Below, piece by piece: positions 1 through 11,720 of a DNA stretch of 64,000 nucleotides; position 1 is the stretch's first letter, and every line of letters starts with the position of its first letter. Location: positions 59,927,880 through 59,991,879 of the forward strand of contig CP141132.1 in assembly GCA_035236585.1 (NCBI GenBank), written 5' to 3'. The notes under the pieces are model-generated. The model made no database searches. It saw only the letters and a list, made by a program, of their open reading frames with translations, and was not told the origin of the DNA. This stretch comes from Warburgia ugandensis. Taxonomy: Eukaryota; Streptophyta; Magnoliopsida; Canellales; Canellaceae. A program made the translations under genes and the position numbers.

Positions 1-1
1 T

Positions 2-2893
2 CCCCAACCAAAGCTATAGGATGTCGAGGTAGTCCAAGATTTTCTTGACGTATTCCCTGAGGACTTACCAGGTCTACCCCCACCAAGAGAAATTGAGTTT
101 ACCATTGACCTTATACCTGGTACTTCCCCTATTTCTAAAGCTCCTTACTGAATGGCTCCTGCAGAACTAAAAGAATTGAAGACCCAGTTACAGGAACTAC
201 TTGACAAAGGGTTCATATGGCCTATCGTATCTCCGTGGGGAGCTCCAGTCCTTTTTGTTAAGAAAAAGGATGGCTCCATGAGATTGTGCGTAGATTATCG
301 GATGCTAAATAGGATCACCATTAAGAATAAGTACCCCCTTCCTCGAATTAATGATCTTTTCAATCAACTTTAGTCAGCCAGAGTCTTCTCTAAGATTGAT
401 CTATGATCCGGCTACCATCAACTTCGAGTTAGAGAAGAAGATATCCCCAAGACAACCTTTAGGACTCGATACCGCCATTATGAATTCAAGGTGATGTCCT
501 TTGGTTTAACTAATGCTCCAGCTGCTTTTATGGACCTCATGAATAGGGTGTTCAAGGAGTACTTAGACAAATTCATCATAGTGTTTGTGGATGATATCTT
601 GATATATTCAGAAACTCCTAAAGACCATAAGGAACATCTAAGGATAACATTAAGCACCCTACGAGCACACAAGTTATATGCAAAATTCAGTAAGTGTGAG
701 TTTTGGCTGGAAAAGGTTAATTTCTTAGGACACATTATTTCTCAAGATGGCATAGCAGTCGACCCCACTAAGGTTGAATCAGTACAGAAATGGGAAAGAC
801 CTAAGATAGTCACAAAAATAAGAAGCTTCTTAGGACTTACCGGATATTATAGGAGATTCATCGAGGGTTTTTCACGAATTGCTTTACCTTTAACTAAGCT
901 GACCAGGAAAGACACAAGATTTGAATGGACTGATAAATGTGAGGAAAGCTTCCAGGAACTAAAGAGAAGGTTAACTACACAACCTGTCCTTACCTTACCT
1001 TCAGGAAGTGGCGGATTTGAGATATACAGCAATGCCTCGCAACAAGGACTAGGCTGCGTACATATGCAACATAGGAAGGTAATTGCTTATGCTTCTCGGC
1101 AACTCAAGAAGCATGAAGTCAATTACTCGACCCATGACTTGGAATTAGCAACCATAGTCTTTGCCTTGCGAATCTGAAGACACTATCTATATGGGGAAAA
1201 GTTTGAAGTTTTCACAGATCATAAGAGTCTTAAATATATCTTTTCCCAACAAGACTTAAACATGTGACAAACAAGATGGATAGAATACTTAAAAGACTAT
1301 GACTTCTCCATTCATTATCACCCTGGAAAAGCTAATGTGGTAGCTGATGCATTAAGTAGAAAAACCCAAGGGATGTGTGCAAGTTTATTTACTAAGTGAT
1401 GAAAGCTATTACAAGAAGTAATAACATGGAAACCAGACATAAGTAAGCACAAGATCATTATGGTAGGTCTAACGATAAACTCGGCTGTTAATGAAAAGGT
1501 TAAGCAAGCACAGCAAGGAGATCCGGACATACAAGCTTTAATAGGAAAACCAGGGTTTACTCAAGGGGAAGATGGTAGCGTTTACATGCAAGGAAGATTA
1601 GTGGTACCGACTAATGAAGAATTAAGATAAGAAATCTTAAAAGAGGCTCATCGGTCTAAGTATACTATACACCCGGGAGGAACTAAGATGTATCAAGACT
1701 TAAAGAGATAATATTGGTGGGATGGTATGAAAAGAGACATAGGGGAATTTGTGACAAAGTGTCTAACATGTCAACAAGTAAAGGCCGAACATCAAAGACC
1801 TACGGGATTGTTACAACCCCTTGAGTTACCTAAATGGAAATGGGATCATATTACCATAGACTTCATCGTAGGGTTACCCAGCACCTCTAAGGGTCATGAC
1901 ATGATCTGGGTAATTGTTGATAGATTGACTAAGACAGCCCATTTCTTTCCTATACGCTATACCCAATCCACTGATAGTCTATCTCAGCTATACATCAAAG
2001 AGATAGTGAGTTTACATGGCATACCCCTTAGTATCACTTCAGATAGGGATAACTGCTTCATTTCACAACTCTGGAAATTCGTCCAAAAATCCTTAGGATC
2101 TTCCTTGAACTTTAGCACAGCCTTCGATCCATAGACCAATGGACAGTTAGAGCGCACAATCCAGATAGTCGAAGATATGCTGCGAGCTTGTGCCCTCGAT
2201 TGGAAGCAAAGCTGAGATGAAAACCTATCGCTAGTGGAGTTCGCGTACAACAACAACTTTCAGTCGAGCATTGGCATGGCTCCATACGAGGCGATCTATG
2301 GGAGACCCTGTTGATCACCCACCAGTTAGAGTGAAGTTGCAGAGTCCAGGGTGCTACAGTCTGAGCTGGTGGAGCAATGTGCTGAGAAGGTCAAACTCAT
2401 AAAGAAATGCCTCCTCACAGCTCAAAGCCGGCAAAAGAGCTATGCTAATCAAAGGAGGAGACCATTAGAATTCAACATAGGAGAGCACGTTTTCCTGAAG
2501 ATATCTCCCACTAAAGGAGTTATGCGGTTTGGTGTCAAAGGCAAGCTTAGTTCGCGCTACATAGGACCTTTTGAAATCCTAGAGAAAGTGGGAAAAGTGG
2601 CCTACAGGATCGCACTACCCCCTCAGCTATCTAAAGTGCATAACGTATTCCATATATCTATGCTAAGGAGGTACGTGCCTGACCCTGCTCATGTCATCAC
2701 CTAAGTACCCATGGAGTTGACGGAGGATCTCAAGCTGGAGACGAGACCAATTGAGATTCTGGATCATAAGAGTAAGAAGCTGTGGAACAAAGACATACAC
2801 TTAGTCAAAGTTTTGTGGGGAAATGCGCACATGGAAGAAGAGACTTGGGAACCGGAGTCAGAAATGCAAGAAAAGTACCCTGAGATCTTTTGA
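2..2893 (+). pseudogene. Ty3/gypsy chromovirus pol relic: RT, RNase H, integrase, chromodomain
   Basis: Polyprotein of an LTR retrotransposon that copies element RNA into DNA and integrates it. Its start lies outside the window. One frame (codons starting at base 2) runs to a TGA at 2891. RT spans about 100-800, with the catalytic FVDD at 584-595. The RNase H connection follows to about 1350. The HHCC zinc module of integrase is at about 1650-1790 (histidines near 1650, CLTC near 1760). Integrase has its first Asp at 1859, SDRD near 2040 and the Glu of QLERT near 2150. A chromodomain-like tail fills 2711-2890, which marks a chromovirus (Tekay/Del-like, inferred). About fifteen premature stops (e.g. 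149, 371, 404, 1175, 1265, 1628, 1709, 2132, 2312, 2702) disrupt it, but I find no frameshift. A PPT and LTR follow directly. Dead copy. Confidence 0.95.
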
Positions 2894-2931
2894 CTGTATA
2901 TATTGTAGAATTTTGAGGGAGAAATTCCCTT

Positions 2932-2944
2932 AAGGGGGTAAGAA
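2932..2944 (+). promoter_or_regulatory. Polypurine tract of the first chromovirus
   Basis: An AAGGGGGTAAGAA run lies directly before the TG of the downstream LTR and about 40 bases after the pol stop. This is the usual place for the primer of plus-strand DNA synthesis in reverse transcription. A similar GGAGGGAAGAA tract precedes the LTRs at 17362 and 49922. Confidence 0.8.
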
Positions 2945-5601
2945 TGTAATGACTCCATTTTTGTAACCTTGAAATCCCATGTTGGTAATGAAAAGTTCAC
3001 TTTTTGAGATAAGGGTATTTTGGTCATTTCACTATTCATTCACCCTAACTAGACCTAGAAATTTGGTCTTTAGAATGGTACCCTTAGGTGCGTCTTGGAA
3101 AAAGGAATCCAAGAAGACCAGAATCACCCAAAACGAAGTTAAAATGAGCAAGTTATGGCCGTTTGAAGTTCAAGGACAAAATTATAATTAAATTTAAAAT
3201 GAATTGGCTTGAGAAAACAGGGACCCGTTTTGATACAGGCACCCCCTTCTTCCCAAACATAATGCATCACCGATATTCTAGAATGTCGGTGTGCAGGGGG
3301 GAAACCACCTCCATTCTGGAGGTTTCTCCACCGCCATGGAATGGCAGTGGAAACCCCCCTCCAGAACCCTCAAGCTCTATAAATAGAGCTCTTAGGCGCC
3401 TCCAAAGGCAGCTCAAAACCCTAGGAAAAACTAGTCTTGGAGTTGCAGGGAAGAGGAGAAACCGTGAAAAATACCCATCCATGAACCAGGTACACCTTAA
3501 ACAACTCCAAACCCATCTCCCCCTCAATCTTAGGTTGAATGTCCCTAAGTTTTTGCATGAGAAACCATGCAAAACGGGGCTCTAGGGAGCCACAACAGAC
3601 CCAGGGCAGGTGCCTGGGGCGTTCTGGTTCGACAGAGTTCAACTAGGGCATCTCAAGGATGCCCAGGTCACCACAAAACCAAAACGTACCTAGTGTGTTA
3701 AAGGGAAACTGATGGGCCCGTCTGTGGACGCGCTCGCAAACGAGAAAAGGGACGGAGGCCCAGTGCGTCAGCGGACGCGTTAGTGTCCCGAGCGCCCACC
3801 TCGTGTGGCCCTATGACGGTGATGCCGTGCGTTCCGTGTAAGAAGAACGCACAGCCTGATGACACTCGGGAGTGTACGACCGCACGTGTGGGTCGGTCAC
3901 TGCTCGACTAGGGTCGCAGGTGAGTCCCGGGAGCGGTGACGCAGGGCCCGTTTTGGGCCTTCTATGTATTCTTAACACTAAAATACCCATAACTTGAGTT
4001 CTAAGACTCCGATTGAGGCGCCGCGAGAGGCGTTGTGTCCGTATCGATGGAACGGACACACTCAAACCATAAAATACTTGATCAAGCCCCTATATAAGTT
4101 TAGAATGACTCTTAAACCATGATAGTGGTGTGGGGCCACTAAACCTTTGCAAACCTGACTATACCAAGGCCTAGTTAGGGACCTTAGGAGGCCCTTAGGC
4201 ATGGGAATGAACCCTTCATGCCTAAGTAGTGAGGTAAACTATTCTAGAACCTATATAAATAGGCCAAGCTAACCTTTTTACCCTAAACCATGTCTAGGAA
4301 CGTACGAGGACAAGGAGACTAGCGCGATCAAACCAGGTAGGTGTCCTATCGCTACTAGACTTTTAAAAAGAACCCATGATGCTTTGAGAATGCATGTTTT
4401 GAATCATGGTTGCTTTTCTAATGCATATTTTAAGTTACATGTCCTGTCTTTATGCATATATCATATAAACTTATGTTACATCCTTATGCACGTGACCTGT
4501 TTAGCATGAATTGATTTCATAAATGAACTTAGCATGCATATGAAAAATACATTGCGCATATATTTCCAAGACATGTGTTACATGCATAGACATGTTTCGA
4601 AAAAGGATTCTTGTCTACATGATACATGCATAGACATGTTTTGAAAAAAAGAAAAAAGAAAACATTCTTGCCTGCTTGATAGTATATGATTTGGGCTAGT
4701 AAGCTCGTGGGCGCTATGCCGAGAGGTTCGAGGTGGCCTCTCAGCCTCTACCACTATAGGTAGAAAGGGTACCATGCCAAAAAGGCTTGTCCTCACTTCG
4801 ATTGCTGTGGTAAACGTGGACTACCACTGAAGGTGTCATGGCACCCGTCAAAGTGTCATATGCCCCATGGAGGCTATGACCGAGAGTCCCTAGGTACCCG
4901 GGGACCACACGACGCTGAGGTCGTGGGCATAGTGTGCCCTATGTTTTTGAGGATTTATTTGCATGCATATGGCATAACATGAGTATGGTCGACCATAGAT
5001 CCATGAGTTGGATTCAATTGAGCATCTTATGCATATCATAGTATATGTTTATGATATCTATGTTACTTTTGACTTGGATTATGCGATTCTTTAAGTTGTC
5101 AGTATTCTATTTTGACAATGGCTTTTAATATCGATATTGAACATGAGTGTCCAAACATGCACATGGTTTAAAGAACATATGGTTTAAAACATAGCATGCA
5201 TTGTAAAACTAGTAGTGATAGACTCCTACTGAGTATAGTGTATACTCACCCAATCCTTAACATTTTTCAAATACAAGTAAACACTTAAGGACAGGATACA
5301 CCCCGTGACAGAGAACATCCAAATTAAGTACAAGTAAGTAAACTCCTACCTTATCTTTTAGTGATTGTTACTTGATTGTAGTTACTCTCTGTAGCTGGGG
5401 CTGTGACTAACACTTTCTTGGGAATAGAGTTGATTTAAAACTATGCCATGGCTATGTGATTTGAAAATTTGTTTTGACACTTAGGGTTTTATACAAAAGA
5501 TTGCTTTCCGAAACAAAAGATTTTCATGCATTTCATATTTCTAAAGCAAGAAATCTCGCCTTTTTATGAAATTTGCATCATATGAAACCCAAGTCATCAC
5601 A
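2945..5601 (+). repeat. 3' LTR of the first chromovirus (2657 bp)
   Basis: Begins TGTAATGACTCC directly after the PPT and ends AAGTCATCACA, giving TG...CA ends with a short inverted terminus. It aligns over much of its length with the solo LTR at 23379-25984 (2606 bp), which fixes both ends. A TATA-like box lies at 3378-3385. A GC-rich leader region follows (about 3690-4060). A donor-like CAGGTAGGT is at about 4334. A small hairpin is at 5231-5247. The segment around 4853-4940 is unusually conserved with the other copy. The segment near 4575-4660 is an imperfect local duplication around ACATGCATAGACATGTTT. It contains no credible ORF. Confidence 0.9.
3373..3390 (+). promoter_or_regulatory. 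TATA box inside a near-palindrome
   Basis: AGCTCTATAAATAGAGCT holds a consensus TATAAATA flanked by AGCTC/GAGCT arms. It lies about 430 bases into the LTR, where a U3 promoter is expected. The related solo LTR has the weaker TTTGTAAATAGAGCTC at the same place (about 23771-23786). Promoter function is inferred from position. Confidence 0.65.
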
Positions 5602-6666
5602 AATAAGCTAAAAGAAACCCAAGAAATGATATAGGTCATCCTTGTTTTAGGCCAAAAATATAAAATCTAATTACTATATTATACCACTAGTTAGATCCTT
5701 TAAGCCTTTTAGTAAGGCTTTTCTTTTCAAAACAATCTATCTCAACCCATTCAAAAAATGTGTAGAGATGGTAGAAAATTTTCAAAAATGACAAAGGTCT
5801 AAGAGGTGAAAAACATCAAAGTATTTATATAGAACAAGTTTCATTCAAAGAAATACAAACAAAGCCTTCATTCAAAGAATTTTTAGAAAAGGAAAGTTAT
5901 GAATGAAGAGAGAAAGGGAAAATAGAAAATACATTCACTTTAGTGCACTCAAAAGTGAAATTGTCCAATATTCATTGAAGACCTCTACTCAGATTTGAAC
6001 CCTTTGAATCCTTTTACCCTTTCTTTTAGAGCCAGTCCTAAAACTAAGTTTCGTCCCGTCTAAAGTTCTATTGATCTTAAGGTGGATTATAGTCTTAATG
6101 AGGATATAAATATTAAGTAATTAAGGTGAACTACCTATTTTGGTCTTGGTAATGACATCCATTCTTAGAGATCATAGTTCTTTGTATCATCTATGTGCAG
6201 AAGTTTATGTGAACTATTAGTGTTGTTGGATTCGATCACATAGTGAGAGGATTTTGTTTGACCCTTTTTTAGAGCTTCATTTTTTAGTGTATACTAGTGA
6301 GAAATTGAGGTCAAGACATTTTTCTAATGGATAATAAGAATTTCAATTTAGAAGTCCAGACTTAATATATCCTGTACACACATTGCATTTTAGGATATAA
6401 CTATAATAAAATGGCTTTGGCATGTGGCTAACTTATAGAATTTCTCATTTATCTTTACTAAGTTGTTAAAGCTAGTAGAGTACTAAAAGAAGATAATTAT
6501 TTGAGAGAACTAAGAAGCCTAACTCGTCCACTAGGGGTAACTTAGGGGTTTAAGGGCTTGTTGCATATGCCAAATGCAATCGTGAGTACTTATGAAAATT
6601 GTAGTCATTTGTGTTTTCATGCTTTTTACATATTTTGCTCTAGACTAGCAAAATACTACTTGGGGG
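5602..6666 (+). mobile_element. 3' end of the internal region of a Tat/Athila-like Ty3 element
   Basis: No ORF is usable here. The stretch is AT-rich. Some of its wording resembles the noncoding region that precedes the 3' LTR in Tat/Athila-type elements, and it ends in ACTTGGGGG, a PPT-like run before a TGTGATAAG LTR start. AATAA at 5602-5606 would be the right-hand TSD of the preceding LTR, but its partner is outside the window. The lineage assignment rests on the PPT/LTR junction and is tentative. Confidence 0.4.
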
Positions 6667-7289
6667 TGTGATAAGTAATTAATTTGTATAAAAAAATATC
6701 CAATTAGCAATACATGCGTCATAGATTATAGGGCATTATTATAAAAAATTTCTAAAATTCAAGACACATGAAATTCTAAACTAATAGTAAAAAAATTTGA
6801 TCTTTTGCATGTTCAGAAGTTAATCTAGAGTAAGTATGTAATCTATCATAAGTTTTTAGGTATTAATTATAATTTTTAATCTTTTATAAGTGTTAAAAGA
6901 ATAATCCAAGGATCCAGATTGCCTTAGATGATAACCGATGATCCAAGCCAACCCAGAGGGTCGGGACCCATTTTCCATCATTTCAAATTTCAAGTAAGGG
7001 TTAGGATCATTCCAGAGTAAGTAGATGAGTTTCAAAAATAATTTGTATAAGTCAGGGTGACTAGAAGTGGGCCCATACAAAAGGTAGTAGAATTCCCACC
7101 ACCTTTGCTTGTGATTTCAAGCCATACAAGCCACCTAAGCTACATGAGCGATGAAATAATGGTTCAAGCCATGTGAGTTATGAAGCTAGGAAGCAAGTCA
7201 TTGAAGCCACCAAGTTAGAAGCCATCAAAGGAAGCAACATAATCAATCCAAGCCATTTCCACTTGGGTTTGTTAAGTGTCAAAATTTAG

Positions 7290-7517
7290 CCAAAATATCC
7301 CTAATTTAGCATTCAATTAGATCATCTAACCAATTAAATTTGTAATTTTTAGCACGATTTTGAATTTAGCTCCAATTGACCATCCAATCATTAATTTGTC
7401 AAACCAAAATATCCCTAACTTAGCATTCAATTAGATCATCTAACCAATTAAATTTGCAATTTTTAGCACGATTTTGAATTTAGCTCCAATTGACCATCCA
7501 ATCATTAATTTGTCAAA
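7290..7517. repeat. Tandem duplication, two 114-bp units
   Basis: Two units begin CCAAAATATCCCTAA at 7290 and 7404 and run without a gap. I see only about two differences between them (ATTTA/ACTTA and TTGTAA/TTGCAA). The near identity inside otherwise decayed sequence suggests a recent local duplication. Confidence 0.9.
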
Positions 7518-7889
7518 ATTAATAGTTAGATGATCATTAAAGCTTATCATACACTTAATGTATGGTGTATATGATTCTAATAGTCTTATGTTTTGCATAT
7601 CAACCAAAATAGGCTTGGATGGATCAGATCGAATTTCAACAGTGTAGATCATCTCGAAGATCAATAAGTCAAGAGGGGATGGTTTCCTAAAAGAAAACAT
7701 TTCTAATTAGAGGAAAGAAAATCATGGACAAGAATTTCTAATTAGGAGATCATTGCATAATAGAAGGGGACAAGCATCCAAGTTCAAAAAGAACTCTTCA
7801 CTTTGAAGGAAAGTGGAGATATTATAAGAAGACAAGGCAACCATCAACTTAAGCCTCCCCTCCCTAAGCTAGGCTGAAAGCAAGAAACT

Positions 7890-8560
7890 ATGCTCCCTCT
7901 TCTCCCAACACCTCTCCATCTCTCTCCTTCTTCCTTTCTTGTCTCACTATCTTCACCTCTCTAATCTCCCCATCTCTCTCACTCTTTCCTGTTCACTCCC
8001 TTCTCCCAACATGCCCTCTCCAGCTGCCCTCTTCTCTTCCCTCTACTTTTTTTTTTGTTCAATGCTCCAACATCGCTTGTACAGCCCTTTTCTTTCCCGC
8101 CTACTTACTCCTAATCTCTCTCTCCCTCTCCCCTCATTTCTCTCATCTCTACCCTCTCTTTCTCTCACTCCTGCTTGCTTTCAAACCCTTCTGTTCACCC
8201 ATTCCCATCTCTTCTCTGCTTCACTTCCCACCTTCTTTGTTCAGTCCAGCACACCTCTGCTTTGTTCTGCTTCAGTAAAAGATCGGCACACCATCTCCCT
8301 CATCTTGTTCTTTCTCACCAACTTCTTGTTCTCTGTCTCTACTCCACCAGCTGGCAACCAACCTAACACATCTTTGTCACTCAACCACACCAGCTCACCT
8401 CTGCTTCAATTCCCAAACCACCTACTTGTCCTATCATCACTAGCCCACCCACTTTTCTCTATTTTCCTCTTTTCTCCCCCTTTCTCCTCCTCCTCTGGCT
8501 CCCTCCTCCATTGGGTTTCCCTCTTTTCTAGTTTTTTTTTTTGTTAATCAGATTTTCTGC
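7890..8560. repeat. Pyrimidine-rich low-complexity tract
   Basis: About 670 bases of TCTCC/CTTTC-rich sequence on the plus strand. It lies downstream of a TATA-like box inside the probable LTR. Its open frame (7939-8547) reflects the scarcity of purine-containing stop codons rather than a protein: the translation is mostly Ser, Leu, Phe and Pro with no domain. Confidence 0.7.
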
Positions 8561-9265
8561 AAAATTTTGGATATGCCCTTTACTCTTTTAATTTAATTCC
8601 ATCTCACTCCCCCTTTTAATTCTTTCTGTATCCTGCTTCTATTTCAATTTTATTTTATCTTCATTTCACTTATCCAGGAACTGCACAATCCGAGCAAGAT
8701 CAATTAAGGCTTAACCTAATCAACGGGTTAGCCTTAAGCAGCAAGGTTTCTCTATTTCTCCTATGTTTCTTATTTGATTTTTTATTGACTTTCATATTTC
8801 ATTCTTAGGACATCCCTTAGCTGAATTAATGTATTTGATCTTTAATTTAAAATCCAAAAAGTGATCTAGACCGTCCAAATCCCAAAATCCTTATTTAGTC
8901 TAGATTTTTAAGATTTTTGGGAATCTAAATCATCCAACCTTCAATCTTTAATCAAGGACGTGTTGAAGACATTAATGAAGGTTGATCAACTCAGAGAAGA
9001 CCATATTTGAAGAAATTGAGAGCGACTAAGCTAGGGAAGTAGATTTTTCTTGTTATTTAATTTAATTTTCTTTATTCTGGAACTGAAAATTCTATAATTT
9101 TTAGTAGTTGATTAGATCTAAACTTTGATTCCATCTCCAATCATTTTTTATTAATTAAATTTTATTTAAACTCTCACTTTTTTAGTCAAGTCCCCATAGG
9201 ATGGACATGTACTTGTATTAGCTACACTACAATAGTCTATGCACTTGCGGTAAAATAAATCAACA

Positions 9266-9631
9266 GGGTCTACACATTTTACAGGAAAAACACAGTTTTT
9301 ACAACTAGCAAAAATTGTGTTCTAAAGAGGATAATAAAAATAAAAATGGGGTTCTATCAATAATGAAGATATGCAAGCTAGGTGGACCAATCATAGAGAA
9401 GATCTCGCTCAATTTTAGTCCTTTTTCTTTCCCTTTTTCTCTCATCCTCTCCCTTCCTCCATTGTGATAAAATTCGAAGAGGACTCATGCACAATTTTGG
9501 TGAAATTAACCCCCACCCCCTCCTTTTAATTACCTTTCTAATTCCCACTTCCAAGTTTCCACATCCAAATCTACCTCCTTATCTTGTCTTATTCTTTCCC
9601 AATCCTTATCCCCTCTTCCATATCTTCCTTA
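9266..9631. other. Unassigned, no gene seen
   Basis: AT-rich with a short CT-rich patch (9415-9460). I find no coding frame or clear element end. It probably belongs to the Tat-like sequence into which the TRIM at 9637 inserted. Confidence 0.5.
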
Positions 9632-9636
9632 AGATA

Positions 9637-10228
9637 TGTAACAACTGGGATCTATCCACACTAACAATATTGTCCGCTTTCCACTAACGGCGCCCATACA
9701 CCGCCAGCAGTCACGGCTTTGTTCTTCCCCAGTTTCCCAGGGAAGCGTTGTTACCATGAGAGACCACCAACCCTTTATCAACAGCCCAATAACTTTCCCC
9801 TTAGAGATGTGGGACTAACTCTCAGTCCCTCACCTTGCCTAGAAGCTTGTTAGGCCTCTTGGCCTGCCCTCATTGGCCAAGGCTTCACCTCTCCCCCTTA
9901 GGGGCGTCCCTGCGTGGCACACGCGAGCGCCCACGTGCGGTTAGCCACCCACACCGGGTCAGGGGTTGGCTCTGATACCACTATAACACCCCGGGGTTCC
10001 AATAGTCACAATATTATCTGCTTTGGGGTGACCATACACCCCTCACGGTTTTGTTCTTCCCTAGTTTCCTAGGGAAAACGTGTTGTGACCATTAGAGTTT
10101 CCTGAACTCTTATAAACAGCACAGTTTCCTCTCCCTAGGCAATGTGGGACTAACTCTCTATCCCTCACCCCAGCCTAGAAGCTTACCAGCCTTCCCTTGG
10201 CCTACCCTCATCGTCCCAAGGCTTCTCA
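9637..10228 (-). mobile_element. Complete TRIM-type miniature LTR retrotransposon (592 bp)
   Basis: Minus-oriented. On the plus strand: LTR 9637-9887 (TGTAACA...GGCTTCA), a C-rich PPT complement from 9888, a short internal region, the PBS complement GGCTCTGATACCA at 9968-9980 (plant initiator tRNA-Met type), and a second LTR 9982-10228 (TATAACA...TTCTCA). It is flanked by the perfect 5-bp TSD AGATA (9632-9636 and 10229-10233). It encodes nothing. In sense orientation the 5' LTR has a TTTATAAG TATA box. The two LTRs are only roughly 70% alike by eye, so it is old or recombinant. It must have been mobilised by proteins supplied in trans. Confidence 0.9.
9968..9980 (-). promoter_or_regulatory. 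TRIM primer-binding site (initiator tRNA-Met)
   Basis: The complement TGGTATCAGAGCC matches the tRNA-iMet 3' end used by many plant LTR elements. One base separates it from the LTR. Confidence 0.85.
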
Positions 10229-10233
10229 AGATA

Positions 10234-11484
10234 GAGATTAGCAAGAATTATCTCTTTAGACAAGTGAAAATCTATTCAAAAAGGAGAGTTTCTCAATGGC
10301 ATTCCCATCTTAGGAATTCCACACTTTCTTCAAGGCTAGCTTCGCACGTATTCTTGTTGTGTTATCTTAGGTTTCCATGCAATTTGGCTTAGCTTGCCTT
10401 AGGGATTTTTAACAAATCCTTCAAGCTAGCTTTCAATGCAATTTCCAGGTTGGTTTTCATGCATCCTTGTTTATCTCTTTACAATGTCTTTGTTCCTTTA
10501 TTTCATGTACAAGATACCTGGGTGATTTTCCTTGTTGTTTTCCTTCTACTTTTGCTCTAGTTCTCCTTCATCCAAAGGCCATCAATCTCTTATAATAACA
10601 ACTAAGAGAGAGTAGCCTTTGGATCATCGTATTCCAAGTTAGTTTTTCTTTGATTTTCTCTATTTGCTTGCCTTACTTTATTACTTGTTACCATCATGAT
10701 TCATCTTCTTTGCTTGTCCTTTAGAATTTGTTCCCAACTTGCTTTCATTCTCTCTCTTTGGTTCTCTTATTGTTCACACACATACACACTATCTATGGTC
10801 ATTGGATAGCATTGAAGATTGAAATCACGATACATTTCATGTTAAAGAAAGTTTCTCACACTTCTAATGCATGTTCTAAGTTTAATTTTTTGTTGGATCT
10901 TGTGTACAATTCTTGTAAGGACTTTATATGCAATAAACAAAGTTATGATTCTTGCACACTCTCCTTATCATGCATGTCTGGTTAAGATTTTGTTCATTGG
11001 GCAATTTGGCTGAATATCTAGATTTCATTAATATTCAGTACTTAAGTTTAGTTGAAATTTTAGATTAGATTTTAGTTATTAGGAAGTTTTTAATTTCAGT
11101 TTTAGAAGTTTTAATTTTAGGAAGTTGATTCTAGACTTATGCTTCTAAGCTATTCATGTTTGCATTAGTTTTTATTCTTAAGTGCATGTTAGTTAGAGAA
11201 AGTTTCTAATTCCATTTGTAGAAGTTTATAATCTTATCTTTTTAAAAGTCTTTATTTTTTTAGAAAGTTCTTCTTAGCTTAAGTTATAATTTTATGCATG
11301 TTTTTAATTCCATGTGCTTTTAATTCCTAGATTAAATCACAATCTAATCTCTTTTGGCTAGGATAAGTAATTTAAATAAGATTCTAATTGAATACAAATT
11401 TGTGGGTTCCTGGTGGGATTGACTTCACTTGTGTGAAATCATACTACTTTGATTTGTATGCTTGCGAGTATATTTAGAACTACA
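10234..11484 (+). repeat. Probable 3' part of a second Tat/Athila-like LTR
   Basis: AT-rich with no coding frame. The last 90 bases (about 11400-11484) carry the GGTTCCTGGTGGGATTGACTT and TATGCTTGCGAGTAT wording seen at LTR ends of Tat/Athila elements, and the stretch ends in ACTACA. A degenerate PBS follows. The left boundary is not visible. The TRIM at 9637 may lie inside it. Confidence 0.4.
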
Positions 11485-11487
11485 TCA

Positions 11488-11504
11488 TTTAGCATTGCTG
11501 GGGT
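11488..11504 (+). promoter_or_regulatory. Decayed Tat/Athila-type primer-binding site
   Basis: TTTAGCATTGCTGGGGT resembles the TGGCGCCGTTGCCGGGG-type PBS of these lineages with a 3-base loss and transitions. It lies four bases after an LTR-like ACA end. Confidence 0.45.
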
Positions 11505-11720
11505 GGTGCTTCCCTTGTTTACTTCTGTTGTTGTTTTCCTTTGAGCAATGTTCCTAGTCTCATTAAATTTGGCCAATCCCATTGCACTTGCCAAACTTAT
11601 GAGATTGCATGCCTTCACATCCACTTAAAGATTGTCTTTTAGATTGCTGACAAATTAGCTGGTATGTTATGAGGTTGATACATTTCTAGGTAGTGCTAGT
11701 AACCTTTCAAATTGGGTTTT
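11505..11720 (+). other. Leader of the Tat-like element, no gene seen
   Basis: Follows the decayed PBS and is cut by the TRIM copy starting at 11721. No usable ORF. Confidence 0.35.

Larger units (their letters stand above)
6667..9265 (+). repeat. Probable long LTR of a Tat/Athila-like element
   Basis: Starts TGTGATAAG after a G-rich PPT. The right part (about 9185-9260) reads like a Tat/Athila LTR end: a CCCCATAGGATGGACATGTACTTG segment followed by TGCACTTGCGG. The exact 3' end is uncertain, and I see no clear PBS after it, so it could be a solo or damaged LTR. A TATA-like TATTATAAGAAG is at about 7818, followed by a pyrimidine-rich stretch (7890-8560) that would be the leader. The long ORF in that stretch is low-complexity Ser/Leu/Phe and not credible. 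Confidence 0.45.

Noticed and set aside
7939..8547. 202-codon plus-strand ORF
   Set aside because: It lies in a pyrimidine-rich tract. The translation is low-complexity Ser/Leu/Phe/Pro with no domain or homology I recognise. Open frame by composition.
9637..10228. Naming the TRIM family Cassandra
   Set aside because: Cassandra LTRs carry 5S-rRNA-like promoter boxes, and I see none here. The family is left unnamed.
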